From Pseudomonadota bacterium (GTDB lineage Bacteria > Pseudomonadota > Alphaproteobacteria > Rhodospirillales > Casp-alpha2): a DNA stretch of 12,275 nt. Every line of letters starts with the position of its first letter. The first letter of the stretch is position 1. Shown here in pieces: positions 1-6,498 of the stretch. The notes below the pieces were generated by a model. The model ran no database searches. It had not been told where the DNA came from and saw nothing but the letters and a program-made list of their open reading frames with translations. The position numbers were made by a program, and so were the translations under genes. Location: contig JADFNT010000025.1 of the NCBI GenBank assembly GCA_022563215.1, positions 1-12,275 of the forward strand, in the 5' to 3' direction.

Positions 1-881
1 ACCGGCGGGCGCTTCTTGGCCTTGTAGGATTCCAAGTCTCCGACTTTCATCCCGGACGGGTTGCGGGGCGCGCCGCCGACGGCCTTGATGATGGCCTTGG
101 CGATGTCGCCGCCATGGAAGGCTCCGGCGCCTTCCCGGGCGACGCGCTCCAGGGTATCGGCGAGGTCGGGGTTCCTAAGCAACGCGCCCTCGGCCTTGGG
201 CGTGCCGTCGTTGTCGAAGAAATAGACGCCGGCGACGGGGCTTTCGCGCAGGCCTTTTGCCCCGGCGATCAACCGCGCCAGGCGTTTCGAGATCGGGAAA
301 CCCTTGCGGGCGAGCTCGATGGCCGGCTTGAACAGGTCCCGCCAGGGCAGGCGGCCGTGCTCCTTGTGGGCCATTTCGAGCATCCGCAGCAGCCCCGGCA
401 CGCCGACCGCCATGCCGCCGAGGCCGGCTTCCCGGCGGTCGCGCGGCTTGCCGGTGCCGTCGAGGAACATATAAGGGTTAGCCGACTTGGGCGCCGTCTC
501 GCGGCCGTCATAGGCGTCGATGGCGCCGGACTTGGCGGCGTAATGCATCAGGAAGGCGCCGCCGCCGATGCCCGACGATTGCGGTTCGACCAGGCCCAGC
601 ACCATCTCGGCGGCGATGGCGGCATCGATGGCGCCGCCGCCCTTGCGCAGCATGTCCCGCCCGGCTTCGGCGGCCAGGGGATGGCCGGCGACGATCATGT
701 GCTTGGAAGCGCGGACCGGCTGCGGCGTTTCTTCGAAGATTTCGCTCAGGGTCAGCCCCCCGGACCCGTCGTGCTGGCAGGCGGCGAGGACCAGCAACGA
801 CAAGACGGCGGCAACGCCGGCCCAGGGCAAGCGCCGGCGGGAGCAGCGGCGCGGCAAAGGGGCTGTCCGGGTTGCGGTCAT
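1..881 (-). CDS. ggt: Gamma-glutamyltransferase (GGT) precursor, predicted lipoprotein, 3' part cut by window edge
   Basis: My translation from the ATG at 881-879 gives 293 codons running off the left edge. An N-terminal basic stretch and hydrophobic segment (about residues 20-34) end in the lipobox L-A-A-C (Cys35), so the enzyme is probably lipid-anchored in the periplasm. The GGT large-subunit core follows: GGGAIDAAIAA (about 81-91), then LVEPQSSGIGGGAF (97-110), then DGRETAP (125-131). Arg127 in the last motif matches the arginine that contacts the gamma-glutamyl carboxylate in characterised GGTs. A typical GVPG loop and the DLESYKAKKR segment come later. The autoprocessing threonine of the small subunit would lie beyond the edge, so activity cannot be judged. 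Family role: hydrolysis or transfer of gamma-glutamyl groups of glutathione and related peptides. The start overlaps the purC stop (ATGA), with no clear ribosome-binding site of its own, which suggests translational coupling. The family is sure; lipidation is a prediction. Confidence 0.93.
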   Translation of the reverse strand, partial: MTATRTAPLPRRCSRRRLPWAGVAAVLSLLVLAACQHDGSGGLTLSEIFEETPQPVRASKHMIVAGHPLAAEAGRDMLRKGGGAIDAAIAAEMVLGLVEPQSSGIGGGAFLMHYAAKSGAIDAYDGRETAPKSANPYMFLDGTGKPRDRREAGLGGMAVGVPGLLRMLEMAHKEHGRLPWRDLFKPAIELARKGFPISKRLARLIAGAKGLRESPVAGVYFFDNDGTPKAEGALLRNPDLADTLERVAREGAGAFHGGDIAKAIIKAVGGAPRNPSGMKVGDLESYKAKKRPP

Positions 882-1867
882 GAGCCGAAGAATTCCGGCA
901 GCGCCTTGGCCAAGCTGTCGTGGATGCGGTCCTTGATCGGGATGCCCAGGTCCGGTTTATCGAACGTCCGGCCCGTCACCTGTTCGTACAAATGGACATA
1001 CTTTTCGGAAAACTCGATCAGGGTCTCAGGTGGAATCTCGGGGATCGGCTCGTTGTAGGGGTCGCAGCGCCCGGCGATCCAAAGCCGGAGGAACTCCTTG
1101 TCCAGGCTTTCCGGTTCCTGGCCCCCGTTCATGCGCTCGGCGTAGGTGTCGGCGATCCAGTAGCGCGACGAATCGGGAGTATGGATTTCATCGGCCAGGG
1201 TGATGCGGCCGTCGGCGTCGAGTCCGAACTCGTACTTGGTGTCGACCAGGATGAGGCCGTTGTCGGCGGCGATTTCGCGGCCGCGGGCGAACACCGCCAG
1301 CGACAGACGCGCCAGCTCCTCCCACTGCTCCTGGCCGAGGAGGCGGTGCTCGACGATTTCCCGGGCCGTGATCGGCGCGTCGTGCTCGCCCTGGGCGGCC
1401 TTGGTGGTCGGGGTGATGATGGTTTCGGGCAGTTTTTGGTTTTTCATCAGCCCTTCCGGGAACGGGTGGCCGTACAGCAGCCGTTCGCCGCGTTCGTACA
1501 TCGGCCAGATACTGGTCTCGGTGGTCCCGGTGATGTAATCGCGGACCACCATCTCGACCGGCAGCATGTCGAGCCGCCGGGCGATGACGACGTTGGGGTC
1601 CGGCGCCTCGATGACGTGGTTGGGGCAGATGTCCTTGGTCTTGTCGAACCAGAACATCGCCGTCTGGTTCAGCACCTGGCCCTTGAACGGCACCGCGGCG
1701 AGCACGAAATCGAAGGCCGATTGGCGGTCGGTGGCGATCATCACCCGCCGGCCGTCGGGCAGGTCATAGGATTCCCGGACCTTGCCGCTCTGGGGGTTGG
1801 GCAGTTCCGGGAACGTCGCCTCGGTCAGACAGGTGTCCAAAAGGCGCTGGATGTCGGGGTCTGTCAC
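878..1867 (-). CDS. purC: SAICAR synthase (phosphoribosylaminoimidazole-succinocarboxamide synthase), long type
   Basis: This cytosolic enzyme joins aspartate to CAIR, using ATP, in purine synthesis. The reading frame from the GTG at 1867-1865 gives 329 residues. Visible motifs are GKVRESYDL (28-36, nucleotide-binding start), the signature TDRQSAFD (46-53), VVRDYITGTTETSIW (107-121) and the second signature LVDTKYEFG (207-215). At 329 residues it is longer than the roughly 240-residue E. coli type and resembles the roughly 300-residue ADE1-like type. The frame stays open far upstream, but that stretch is antisense to panB and has no purine-enzyme sequence. GTG 1867 is the first start codon that gives a sensible N-terminus just before the conserved core, and no strong Shine-Dalgarno precedes it. 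A -10-like TATACT lies about 40 bp upstream. The gene overlaps the downstream ggt by 4 bp, so the two are probably co-transcribed. The start is the least certain part. Confidence 0.95.
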   Translation of the reverse strand: MTDPDIQRLLDTCLTEATFPELPNPQSGKVRESYDLPDGRRVMIATDRQSAFDFVLAAVPFKGQVLNQTAMFWFDKTKDICPNHVIEAPDPNVVIARRLDMLPVEMVVRDYITGTTETSIWPMYERGERLLYGHPFPEGLMKNQKLPETIITPTTKAAQGEHDAPITAREIVEHRLLGQEQWEELARLSLAVFARGREIAADNGLILVDTKYEFGLDADGRITLADEIHTPDSSRYWIADTYAERMNGGQEPESLDKEFLRLWIAGRCDPYNEPIPEIPPETLIEFSEKYVHLYEQVTGRTFDKPDLGIPIKDRIHDSLAKALPEFFGS

Positions 1868-1906
1868 GAAATCGGTCTGGTTGCGGTTTTGGTTGAAGGA
1901 GGGCCG

Positions 1907-1912
1907 AGTATA
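1907..1912 (-). promoter_or_regulatory. Candidate -10 box of purC
   Basis: The minus strand reads TATACT here, one base off the sigma-70 -10 consensus. Its implied transcription start near 1900 would give purC a leader of about 33 nt. I find no convincing -35 box at 16-18 bp, so this is a one-element prediction. It sits in the 168-bp divergent gap between purC and panB. Confidence 0.35.
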
Positions 1913-2024
1913 GAGTACGCCCGACTCAAGAACAGCCCCATAAACAAGGGGTTTTCCGATCGCCGGATAATGGAAAATGGGCGTGATCCCGGCCGGTGAT
2001 CTGTTATCCTCGCGACAATTCTCC

Positions 2025-2031
2025 GGAGGGG
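2025..2031 (+). promoter_or_regulatory. Ribosome-binding site that fixes the panB GTG start
   Basis: GGAGGGG is a strong Shine-Dalgarno match whose GGAGG core ends 6 nt before the GTG at 2036. It supports GTG as the panB start. A weak -10-like GATAAT lies at 1966-1971 without a recognisable -35. Confidence 0.75.
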
Positions 2032-2035
2032 CCCC

Positions 2036-2872
2036 GTGCCGAACGAAGCAGCCGAAAGCCGGCGGATTTCCGTTTCCGATATCCAGGGCCAGAAGGGCGG
2101 CCGGCCGATTGTCTGCCTGACCGCCTATTCGAAGCCGATGGCGCAGTGGCTGGACCCTTATGTGGACCTGCTGCTGGTCGGCGATTCCCTGGCCATGGTC
2201 ATCTACGGGATGGAGACCACCCGCGGCATCACCCTGGACGCGATGATCAACCACGGCGTGGCGGTGATGCGCGGGTCCGACCACGCCTGCGTCATCGTCG
2301 ACCTGCCGCACGGGACCTATGAGGACAGCCCCGGGCAGGCTTATGCCTCGGCTTCCCGGGTGATGGAGGAAACCAGGGTTCAGGGGGTGAAGCTGGAAGG
2401 CGGCGCGGAGATGGGCGCAACCATCAAACATCTGGTCGACCAGGGCATTCCGGTCCTCGGCCATATCGGGCTTTTGCCCCAGAAAGCCGAGAACCGGGGC
2501 GGCTTCAAGATTCAGGGCAAGGACGACGAAGGATGGAATCGCGTCATGGCCGACGCCAAAGCCGTGGCCGGGGCCGGGGCCTTCGCCATGGTCATCGAGG
2601 GAACCATCGAGGCCCTGGCCAGGGAAATCACCGAAATCATTTCCATCCCGACCATCGGCATCGGCGCCTCGCCGGCCTGCGACGGGCAGATTCTGGTCAC
2701 CGAAGACGCGCTCGGCCTGTTTTCCGACTTCACGCCGAAATTCGTCAAACGCTTCGCCGAACTGGGGGACGAGATCGAACGCGCGGCGAAAGCCTATGCC
2801 GGGGAAGTCCAGGACCGCAGCTTCCCCGGGCTCGAGCACTGCTTCGGCGTGACCAAGGACAAAAAAGACTGA
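2036..2872 (+). CDS. panB: 3-methyl-2-oxobutanoate hydroxymethyltransferase (ketopantoate synthase)
   Basis: PanB transfers a hydroxymethyl group from 5,10-methylene-tetrahydrofolate to alpha-ketoisovalerate to make ketopantoate, the first committed step of pantothenate and CoA synthesis. The 278 residues match the family's usual 260-280. Expected active-site residues are present by alignment to E. coli PanB from memory: metal ligands Asp50 (VGDS), Asp89 (VDLP) and Glu121 (VKLEGG), the substrate lysine Lys119, and the catalytic Glu188 (MVIEG). The GGFKIQGK segment (155-162) is the usual lid region. The start is GTG, supported by a strong GGAGG six bases upstream. panC follows after 23 bp in the same direction, so the two form a transcription unit. 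panD and panE are not in the window. Confidence 0.97.
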   Translation: MPNEAAESRRISVSDIQGQKGGRPIVCLTAYSKPMAQWLDPYVDLLLVGDSLAMVIYGMETTRGITLDAMINHGVAVMRGSDHACVIVDLPHGTYEDSPGQAYASASRVMEETRVQGVKLEGGAEMGATIKHLVDQGIPVLGHIGLLPQKAENRGGFKIQGKDDEGWNRVMADAKAVAGAGAFAMVIEGTIEALAREITEIISIPTIGIGASPACDGQILVTEDALGLFSDFTPKFVKRFAELGDEIERAAKAYAGEVQDRSFPGLEHCFGVTKDKKD

Positions 2873-2895
2873 TCCTTGTTAGAATCCGGGCATCG

Positions 2896-3735
2896 ATGAT
2901 CGAAACCGTCAAAACCATTGCCGAATTGCGCCGCCGCTTAGGGGAATGGCGGGCGCGCAACGAAACCATCGCCCTGGTGCCGACCATGGGGGCGCTGCAC
3001 GAAGGCCACCTGTCGCTGGTCCGCGTTGCCAAGGCCAAGGCCGGGCGCATCGTCGCCACCCTGTTCGTCAACCCGGCCCAATTTGGACCCAACGAGGACT
3101 TCGCCGACTATCCCCGCGACACCGACGGCGACGCCCAAAAGCTGGAAAACGAGGGCTGCGACCTGTTGTTCCGGCCCGACGCCGAAGAAATCTATCCCCC
3201 CGGCCACGCCACCAAGGTCTCCGTCGAGGGATTGGGCGACATCCTCGAGGGTGAATTCCGGCCCGGCTTCTTTACCGGCGTCGCCACGGTGGTGACCAAG
3301 CTGTTGATGCAGGCGCTGCCCGACTTCGCCGTGTTCGGGGAAAAGGACTACCAGCAACTGCTGATCATCAGGCGCCTGACCCGCGACCTGGACATCCCGG
3401 TCGTCATCGAGGCGGCGCCGACGGTGCGCGACGACGACGGCCTGGCGCTGGCGTCCCGGAACGCCTATCTGACAAGCGCCGAGCGCGAGATCGCGCCGGT
3501 CCTGTTCGGCACCCTGTCACAGGTCGCCGAAAACGTCGGCCGCGGTGTCGATGCCGAGGAACAGGCGGCCTGGGGCCTGGACCAGCTTGAGAGGGCCGGG
3601 TTCGGCAAGATCGACTACTTCACCGTCCGCGACGCCGAAACCCTGGAACCGGCCGCCGGCGCCTCCCGCCCGGCCCGGGTGCTGGCCGCCGCCTGGCTGG
3701 GCAAGGCGCGGCTGATCGACAACGTCGCGGTTTAA
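2896..3735 (+). CDS. panC: Pantothenate synthetase (pantoate--beta-alanine ligase)
   Basis: PanC condenses pantoate with beta-alanine through a pantoyl-adenylate intermediate, the last step of pantothenate synthesis, in the cytosol. The protein is 279 residues, the normal length. It shows the nucleotidyltransferase HIGH-like motif in PTMGALHEGHLSLV (His35, His38), the pantoate-binding FVNPAQF (57-63, Gln62), FGEKDYQQL (147-155, Lys150 and Asp151) and the KMSKS-equivalent LASRNAYL (184-191). The segment RPGFFTGVATVV has Phe125 where many bacterial homologues read RPGHF. I have not determined how common this is in close relatives. The ATG at 2896 gives the standard N-terminus; no strong ribosome-binding site precedes it, which fits coupling to panB. 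The same frame is open upstream, but that part is the +1 shadow of panB. Confidence 0.97.
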   Translation: MIETVKTIAELRRRLGEWRARNETIALVPTMGALHEGHLSLVRVAKAKAGRIVATLFVNPAQFGPNEDFADYPRDTDGDAQKLENEGCDLLFRPDAEEIYPPGHATKVSVEGLGDILEGEFRPGFFTGVATVVTKLLMQALPDFAVFGEKDYQQLLIIRRLTRDLDIPVVIEAAPTVRDDDGLALASRNAYLTSAEREIAPVLFGTLSQVAENVGRGVDAEEQAAWGLDQLERAGFGKIDYFTVRDAETLEPAAGASRPARVLAAAWLGKARLIDNVAV

Positions 3736-3736
3736 A

Positions 3737-3769
3737 GCAGCGCCTGTGTTGGCGCCGTGCGAGACTTTT
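3737..3769. terminator. Weak terminator-like hairpin between convergent panC and the sugar dehydrogenase
   Basis: GCGCC (3740-3744) can pair with GGCGC (3751-3755) around the loop TGTGTT, extended by GCA/TGC (3737-3739 with 3758-3760) across a CG bulge. TTTT follows at 3766-3769 on the plus strand, and TGCTTT follows on the minus strand. It sits just past the panC stop, in the gap between two convergent genes. The stem is short and the T tract is displaced, so it is only a candidate. Confidence 0.35.
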
Positions 3770-3786
3770 CGAGGCGCGGTTCAGGA

Positions 3787-3816
3787 AAGACGCCGGGGAC
3801 TAAGACGCCGGGGACT
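3787..3816. repeat. Two tandem 15-bp units at the 3' end of the sugar dehydrogenase gene
   Basis: AAGACGCCGGGGACT occurs twice without a gap, at 3787-3801 and 3802-3816. The duplication spans the dehydrogenase stop. Because 15 is a multiple of three, the TAG at 3817-3815 is repeated in frame at 3802-3800. The first 12 bases after the leading G, read with that G, also recur upstream of the gene at 4986-4999. It looks like a slippage duplication. Confidence 0.85.
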
Positions 3817-4921
3817 AGGGCGCCGAATAGGTGATCCGGTATAGGACGCCGAGCCGGTCGTCGGAAACCAGAAGCGACCCGTCGCCCAGTTCCTTGACGT
3901 CCACCGGCCGGCCCCAGGATTCGCCTTCCTGCAGCCAGCCGTCGGCGAAAATTTCCTTACCCAGGGCCTTCTTGGTTCGCTTGTCGAAGCGGACGCGCAT
4001 GACCCGGTAGCCGTCGGGGATGGTGCGGTTCCACGATCCGTGTTCGGCGACGAAGGCGTCGCCCCGGAAGCCCGGCGGGAACATGGCCCCCCGGTAGAAA
4101 CTGATGCCGAGCGACGCCACGTGGGCGTTGAAATCGACGACCGGGAAGACGGCGGGGCGGGGGACTTCGCGGCCCTGGAAGTCGGGCGTCCGGTCGCCGC
4201 CGCCGCCGTAATAGGGGAACCCGAACCACAAGCCTTTTTTGGGCGCGTGGTTGAGCTCATCGGGCGGGCTGTCGTCGCCCATCATGTCGGCGCCGTTGTC
4301 GGTGAAGTAAAGCTCGCCGGTCCCGGGCTGGAAGTCGAAGCCGACCGAATTGCGCACGCCTGAGGCGAAGATTTCCGGCTTTCCCCCTTGCGCGGCCATG
4401 CGGACGATGGTGCCTTCCAGGCCCTTAGGCGCACAGATGTTGCACGGCGAACCGACGGCGATATAGAACTTGCCGTCGGGCCCGAAACGGGCATAGCGCC
4501 AGCCGTGCCACGGGTTGTCGGGCAGGCCCTCGAACAGGATTTCCGGCTCCGCCCGGGCCAGGGTCTTGAGGTCCGGGGCGGCGAAGCGCACCACCCGGTG
4601 CTGCTCGGCGATGGTGAGCCAACCGTCCTTCCAGTCGATGCCGTTGGCGACCTTCAGGCCCTCCAGCACGCGATCCACGCGTTCCGCCCGGCCGTCGCGG
4701 TCGCGGTCGATGACGGCGTAGACGCTGTCGCTCCGCGTGCCGACGAAAACGACGCCGAGGGAATCGACCACCGCCATGGAGCGCGCGCCCGGCACCCGGG
4801 CGTACAGTTCGATCTTGAACCCGGTCGGCAGCCGCACCAGGTCGAGGCGCGCCTGGGCGGCGGCAGGCGATACCGGCGCGAGGGCGGCCAAGACGGCAAA
4901 GAGGATGGTGATTCTGATCAT
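3815..4921 (-). CDS. Exported PQQ-dependent sugar dehydrogenase (sorbosone/aldose dehydrogenase family)
   Basis: The 368-residue protein begins with a Sec-type signal peptide (hydrophobic 4-22, likely cut near Ala22-Ala24), so it acts in the periplasm. The rest fits the six-bladed propeller of the soluble glucose/sorbosone dehydrogenase family. By alignment from memory to soluble glucose dehydrogenase, His139 in WHGWRYARFGPDGKFY matches the catalytic base His144. Arg190-Asn191 in GVRNSVGFDF match its PQQ-binding Arg-Asn. PPDELN and the late HGSWNR and WGRPVDV segments are typical of the sorbosone branch. An EF-hand-like DRDRDGRAE (72-80) and a Cys-x-x-Cys pair (160, 163) are also present. Expected chemistry is oxidation of an aldose or related sugar with PQQ as cofactor. 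The substrate is unknown and no PQQ synthesis gene is nearby. The ATG start gives a complete signal peptide; the AAGG just before it is too close to be a good ribosome-binding site. The gene is convergent with panC and downstream of the lipoprotein gene, separated from it by a terminator. Confidence 0.88.
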   Translation of the reverse strand: MIRITILFAVLAALAPVSPAAAQARLDLVRLPTGFKIELYARVPGARSMAVVDSLGVVFVGTRSDSVYAVIDRDRDGRAERVDRVLEGLKVANGIDWKDGWLTIAEQHRVVRFAAPDLKTLARAEPEILFEGLPDNPWHGWRYARFGPDGKFYIAVGSPCNICAPKGLEGTIVRMAAQGGKPEIFASGVRNSVGFDFQPGTGELYFTDNGADMMGDDSPPDELNHAPKKGLWFGFPYYGGGGDRTPDFQGREVPRPAVFPVVDFNAHVASLGISFYRGAMFPPGFRGDAFVAEHGSWNRTIPDGYRVMRVRFDKRTKKALGKEIFADGWLQEGESWGRPVDVKELGDGSLLVSDDRLGVLYRITYSAP

Positions 4922-4966
4922 GCCTTGATTATGAAACGCGTAAGCGAGCAGTTCAACAAAGGCGCC

Positions 4967-4997
4967 AAAACGAAACCGGCGCCTCGAAAGACGCCGG
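4967..4997 (-). terminator. Probable intrinsic terminator of the OmpA-like lipoprotein gene
   Basis: CCGGCG (4976-4981) and CGCCGG (4992-4997) form a six-pair GC stem with a 10-nt loop. On the minus strand the stem is followed by TTTCGTTTT (4975-4967). It lies 30 bp past the lipoprotein stop, the right place to end that transcript before the sugar dehydrogenase gene. The T tract is interrupted. Confidence 0.6.
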
Positions 4998-4999
4998 GG
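4986..4999 (+). repeat. Second copy of a 14-bp direct repeat flanking the sugar dehydrogenase gene
   Basis: GAAAGACGCCGGGG here is identical to 3785-3798 on the other side of the dehydrogenase gene, about 1.2 kb away. This copy forms one arm of the terminator hairpin at 4976-4997. A partly inverted match (GCGCCTCGAAAG at 4979-4990 against CTTTTCGAGGCGC at 3765-3777) also links the two flanks. Confidence 0.8.
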
Positions 5000-5026
5000 T
5001 AAAAAACTGAAATCAACAAATCGGAA

Positions 5027-6226
5027 TCAGCGCAGGTAGACGTGGACCTCGTTGGTCTTGGCGCTCGACATGGTCTTCGCCGACACCGCGACCCGCGCCG
5101 GCGGCAGGCCCATTTCGATGAGCGCGCGCAGCACTTCCTCGGCGTGGCGCCGCGCCTTGTTGGAGTTCAAGGCGACCCGGGCGGTGCCGCCCGAGGCCGG
5201 GGCCACGGCGACGAGGTCGAAGATGGCGTCGGGGCGGCGTTCGATGACGCGGCTGACGGCGTGGTAAAGGGCCTGCTGATAGGGCACCTTGGCGCGGTCG
5301 AAGCGGATCACCACCAGCGGACGCTTGCCCGTGGTGTCGGTTGGACGCGCGGCGAGGGTGGCGTTCCGGCCGGCGGTGGCCGAGGCCAGCGCCTTGTGAA
5401 CCAGGCTGCCGCCGAAAATCTCGCCGGTGCGGATGGCGGCCGACACGATGTTCAGGTTCGCCCGTTCGGTGGCCACGTAGTTGGTCTGGCGGCGCACGTC
5501 GTCGGACACCTCTTTCAGCAGCCGGGCAATCAGGACGTCGGTGCGGCTGACCTCGTCCTCGAGGATCGCCAGTTGCCGGTGGTCCTCGTCGACGGCGCCG
5601 GAAACGGCGAACGAGGCCTTGGCCGATTCCAACAGGAATGACGACATGGTCGAATTGTTGCTGATCCGCGACGCCAAGACGTTCATTTCGGTGATGTCGG
5701 CGGCGATCCGGTCAAGGTCGGACTGGGCGCTGTTGAACTGCTGCACCAGGATCGGGTTGCCCGGCGTGGTGCCGACCTGAAGGCGCGCGTTCACGGCGGC
5801 GATGGTGCCGTGGTAGCGCTGCGAGTTGGCGACGATCTTGCCGCGCAGACCCTGGAGCTGGCCGTTGTGGTTGGAGATCGACGCCTGCAGGCGCTTCAGT
5901 TCCTCGCGCAGTTCGTTGACCTTCTGGCCGACGAAGGTCCCCGTCGCCTGGCCGGGGGTGACGCCGGTAGGCTGGAAATCGGTGCTGCCGAGGGGCGGCG
6001 GGTTCTGGGTGATGATGACCGACTGCCCGGCGGCCTGGGGCGCCGATGCGCCGCCGCCGGCCTGGCCCGAAGCCGGCGCGCCTTGGCCGGACTGGGCGGC
6101 TTGCTTCATGGCGCCCTTGGGGCTTTCGCCCGCGAGCGACGGCCAAAGGGTGTCTTCGGAAAACGAGCACGCGGGCAACAACAACACCGCCGCCGCCAGT
6201 AGAAACTGAACTCCACGAGTGGACAT
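5027..6226 (-). CDS. Lipoprotein with long coiled-coil-like middle and degenerate OmpA-like C-terminal domain
   Basis: The 399-residue product starts with a short signal sequence ending in the lipobox L-P-A-C (Cys20), so it is probably lipid-anchored. A low-complexity Ala/Gly/Gln/Ser linker (about 35-70) follows. A mostly helical, charged region (about 100-290) contains heptad-like stretches such as VNELREELKRLQASI. The last 100 residues (about 300-399) read like an OmpA/MotB fold: VVIRFDR, then a long helix (YHAVSRVIERR), a beta strand (DLVAVAP), then NKARRHAEEVLRALIEMGLP and a final NEVHVYLR. The conserved peptidoglycan-binding Asp is not visible where expected, although the Arg-rich helix is. 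It may therefore bind the wall weakly or only hold a partner. The gene appears monocistronic and ends at a hairpin. The ATG at 6226 is directly preceded by an in-frame GTG (6229), and AAAGGCGA lies about 10 nt upstream. Specific function is unknown. Confidence 0.85.
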   Translation of the reverse strand: MSTRGVQFLLAAAVLLLPACSFSEDTLWPSLAGESPKGAMKQAAQSGQGAPASGQAGGGASAPQAAGQSVIITQNPPPLGSTDFQPTGVTPGQATGTFVGQKVNELREELKRLQASISNHNGQLQGLRGKIVANSQRYHGTIAAVNARLQVGTTPGNPILVQQFNSAQSDLDRIAADITEMNVLASRISNNSTMSSFLLESAKASFAVSGAVDEDHRQLAILEDEVSRTDVLIARLLKEVSDDVRRQTNYVATERANLNIVSAAIRTGEIFGGSLVHKALASATAGRNATLAARPTDTTGKRPLVVIRFDRAKVPYQQALYHAVSRVIERRPDAIFDLVAVAPASGGTARVALNSNKARRHAEEVLRALIEMGLPPARVAVSAKTMSSAKTNEVHVYLR

Positions 6227-6329
6227 CACACGCTTCGCCTTTGATTCTTAAGGGAATAGCCCATGAATCTACAATAACTAATTCGGGGCATAATGAAAGT
6301 CCCCCCTTCCCCGTTTATAATTATTGGCA

Positions 6330-6358
6330 ATCTTACTCAATGGCGAATCTCACGACAA
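6330..6358 (-). promoter_or_regulatory. Candidate promoter for the OmpA-like lipoprotein gene
   Basis: On the minus strand TTGTCG (6358-6353) and TAAGAT (6335-6330) are separated by 17 bp, each matching four of six consensus bases. The implied leader is about 100 nt. It overlaps, on the opposite strand, the consensus TATAAT at 6316-6321, so the region may be bidirectional. No experimental support is available. Confidence 0.35.
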
Positions 6359-6440
6359 GTTACTATTTTTCAAGGGGGTTTTCGGCCTCATGGGGGCGTT
6401 TGGCGGGTTCTTGCCTTGCGCCGGGCCGTGGAGTAATGTC

Positions 6441-6463
6441 GCCCCCCTTCGAGGCGGGCTTTT
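6441..6463 (+). terminator. Intrinsic terminator before tRNA-Arg
   Basis: GCCCCCC and GGCGGGC pair (6441-6447 with 6453-6459) with one C-C mismatch and the loop TTCGA, followed directly by TTTT (6460-6463). It is the best terminator in the window on the plus strand, yet no plus-strand protein gene lies upstream. It ends 35 nt before the tRNA. Confidence 0.6.
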
Positions 6464-6498
6464 GCACCAGGCCCGTTGCCCGATTCGCCAAGGTTTAC

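Larger units (their letters stand above)
6328..6464 (+). ncRNA. Candidate small RNA or leader upstream of tRNA-Arg
   Basis: The stretch 6227-6498 holds no convincing gene. On the plus strand a perfect TATAAT (6316-6321) would start transcription near 6328, although no good -35 is present. A GC hairpin with TTTT ends at 6463, giving a transcript of about 137 nt. AAGGGGG at 6372-6378 is complementary to CCCCCTT at 6443-6449 inside the terminator stem, and also to CCCCCTT at 6302-6308 upstream. Pairing with the first would disrupt the terminator hairpin, as in an attenuator. I do not recognise a known RNA family; it lacks the 4.5S RNA core. The short frames through it continue into the tRNA and are not credible proteins. 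Confidence 0.3.

Noticed and set aside
920..1999. Long plus-strand frame of 359 codons opposite purC.
   Set aside because: It is the antisense shadow of purC; its Gly/Val/Asp/Arg-rich composition shows no recognisable domain.
1868..2839. The purC frame stays open for over 300 codons upstream, suggesting a large fusion protein.
   Set aside because: This part lies exactly antisense to panB, matches no purine-enzyme sequence and reflects the lack of stops in GC-rich DNA.
3785..4999. CRISPR or insertion sequence suggested by the repeats around the sugar dehydrogenase.
   Set aside because: There are only short GC-rich repeats, no regular spacers, no transposase and no long inverted ends.
6328..6464. 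Signal recognition particle (4.5S) or other standard housekeeping RNA.
   Set aside because: The conserved GGAAGG / AGCAG core of 4.5S RNA is absent, and no known RNA motif was recognised.
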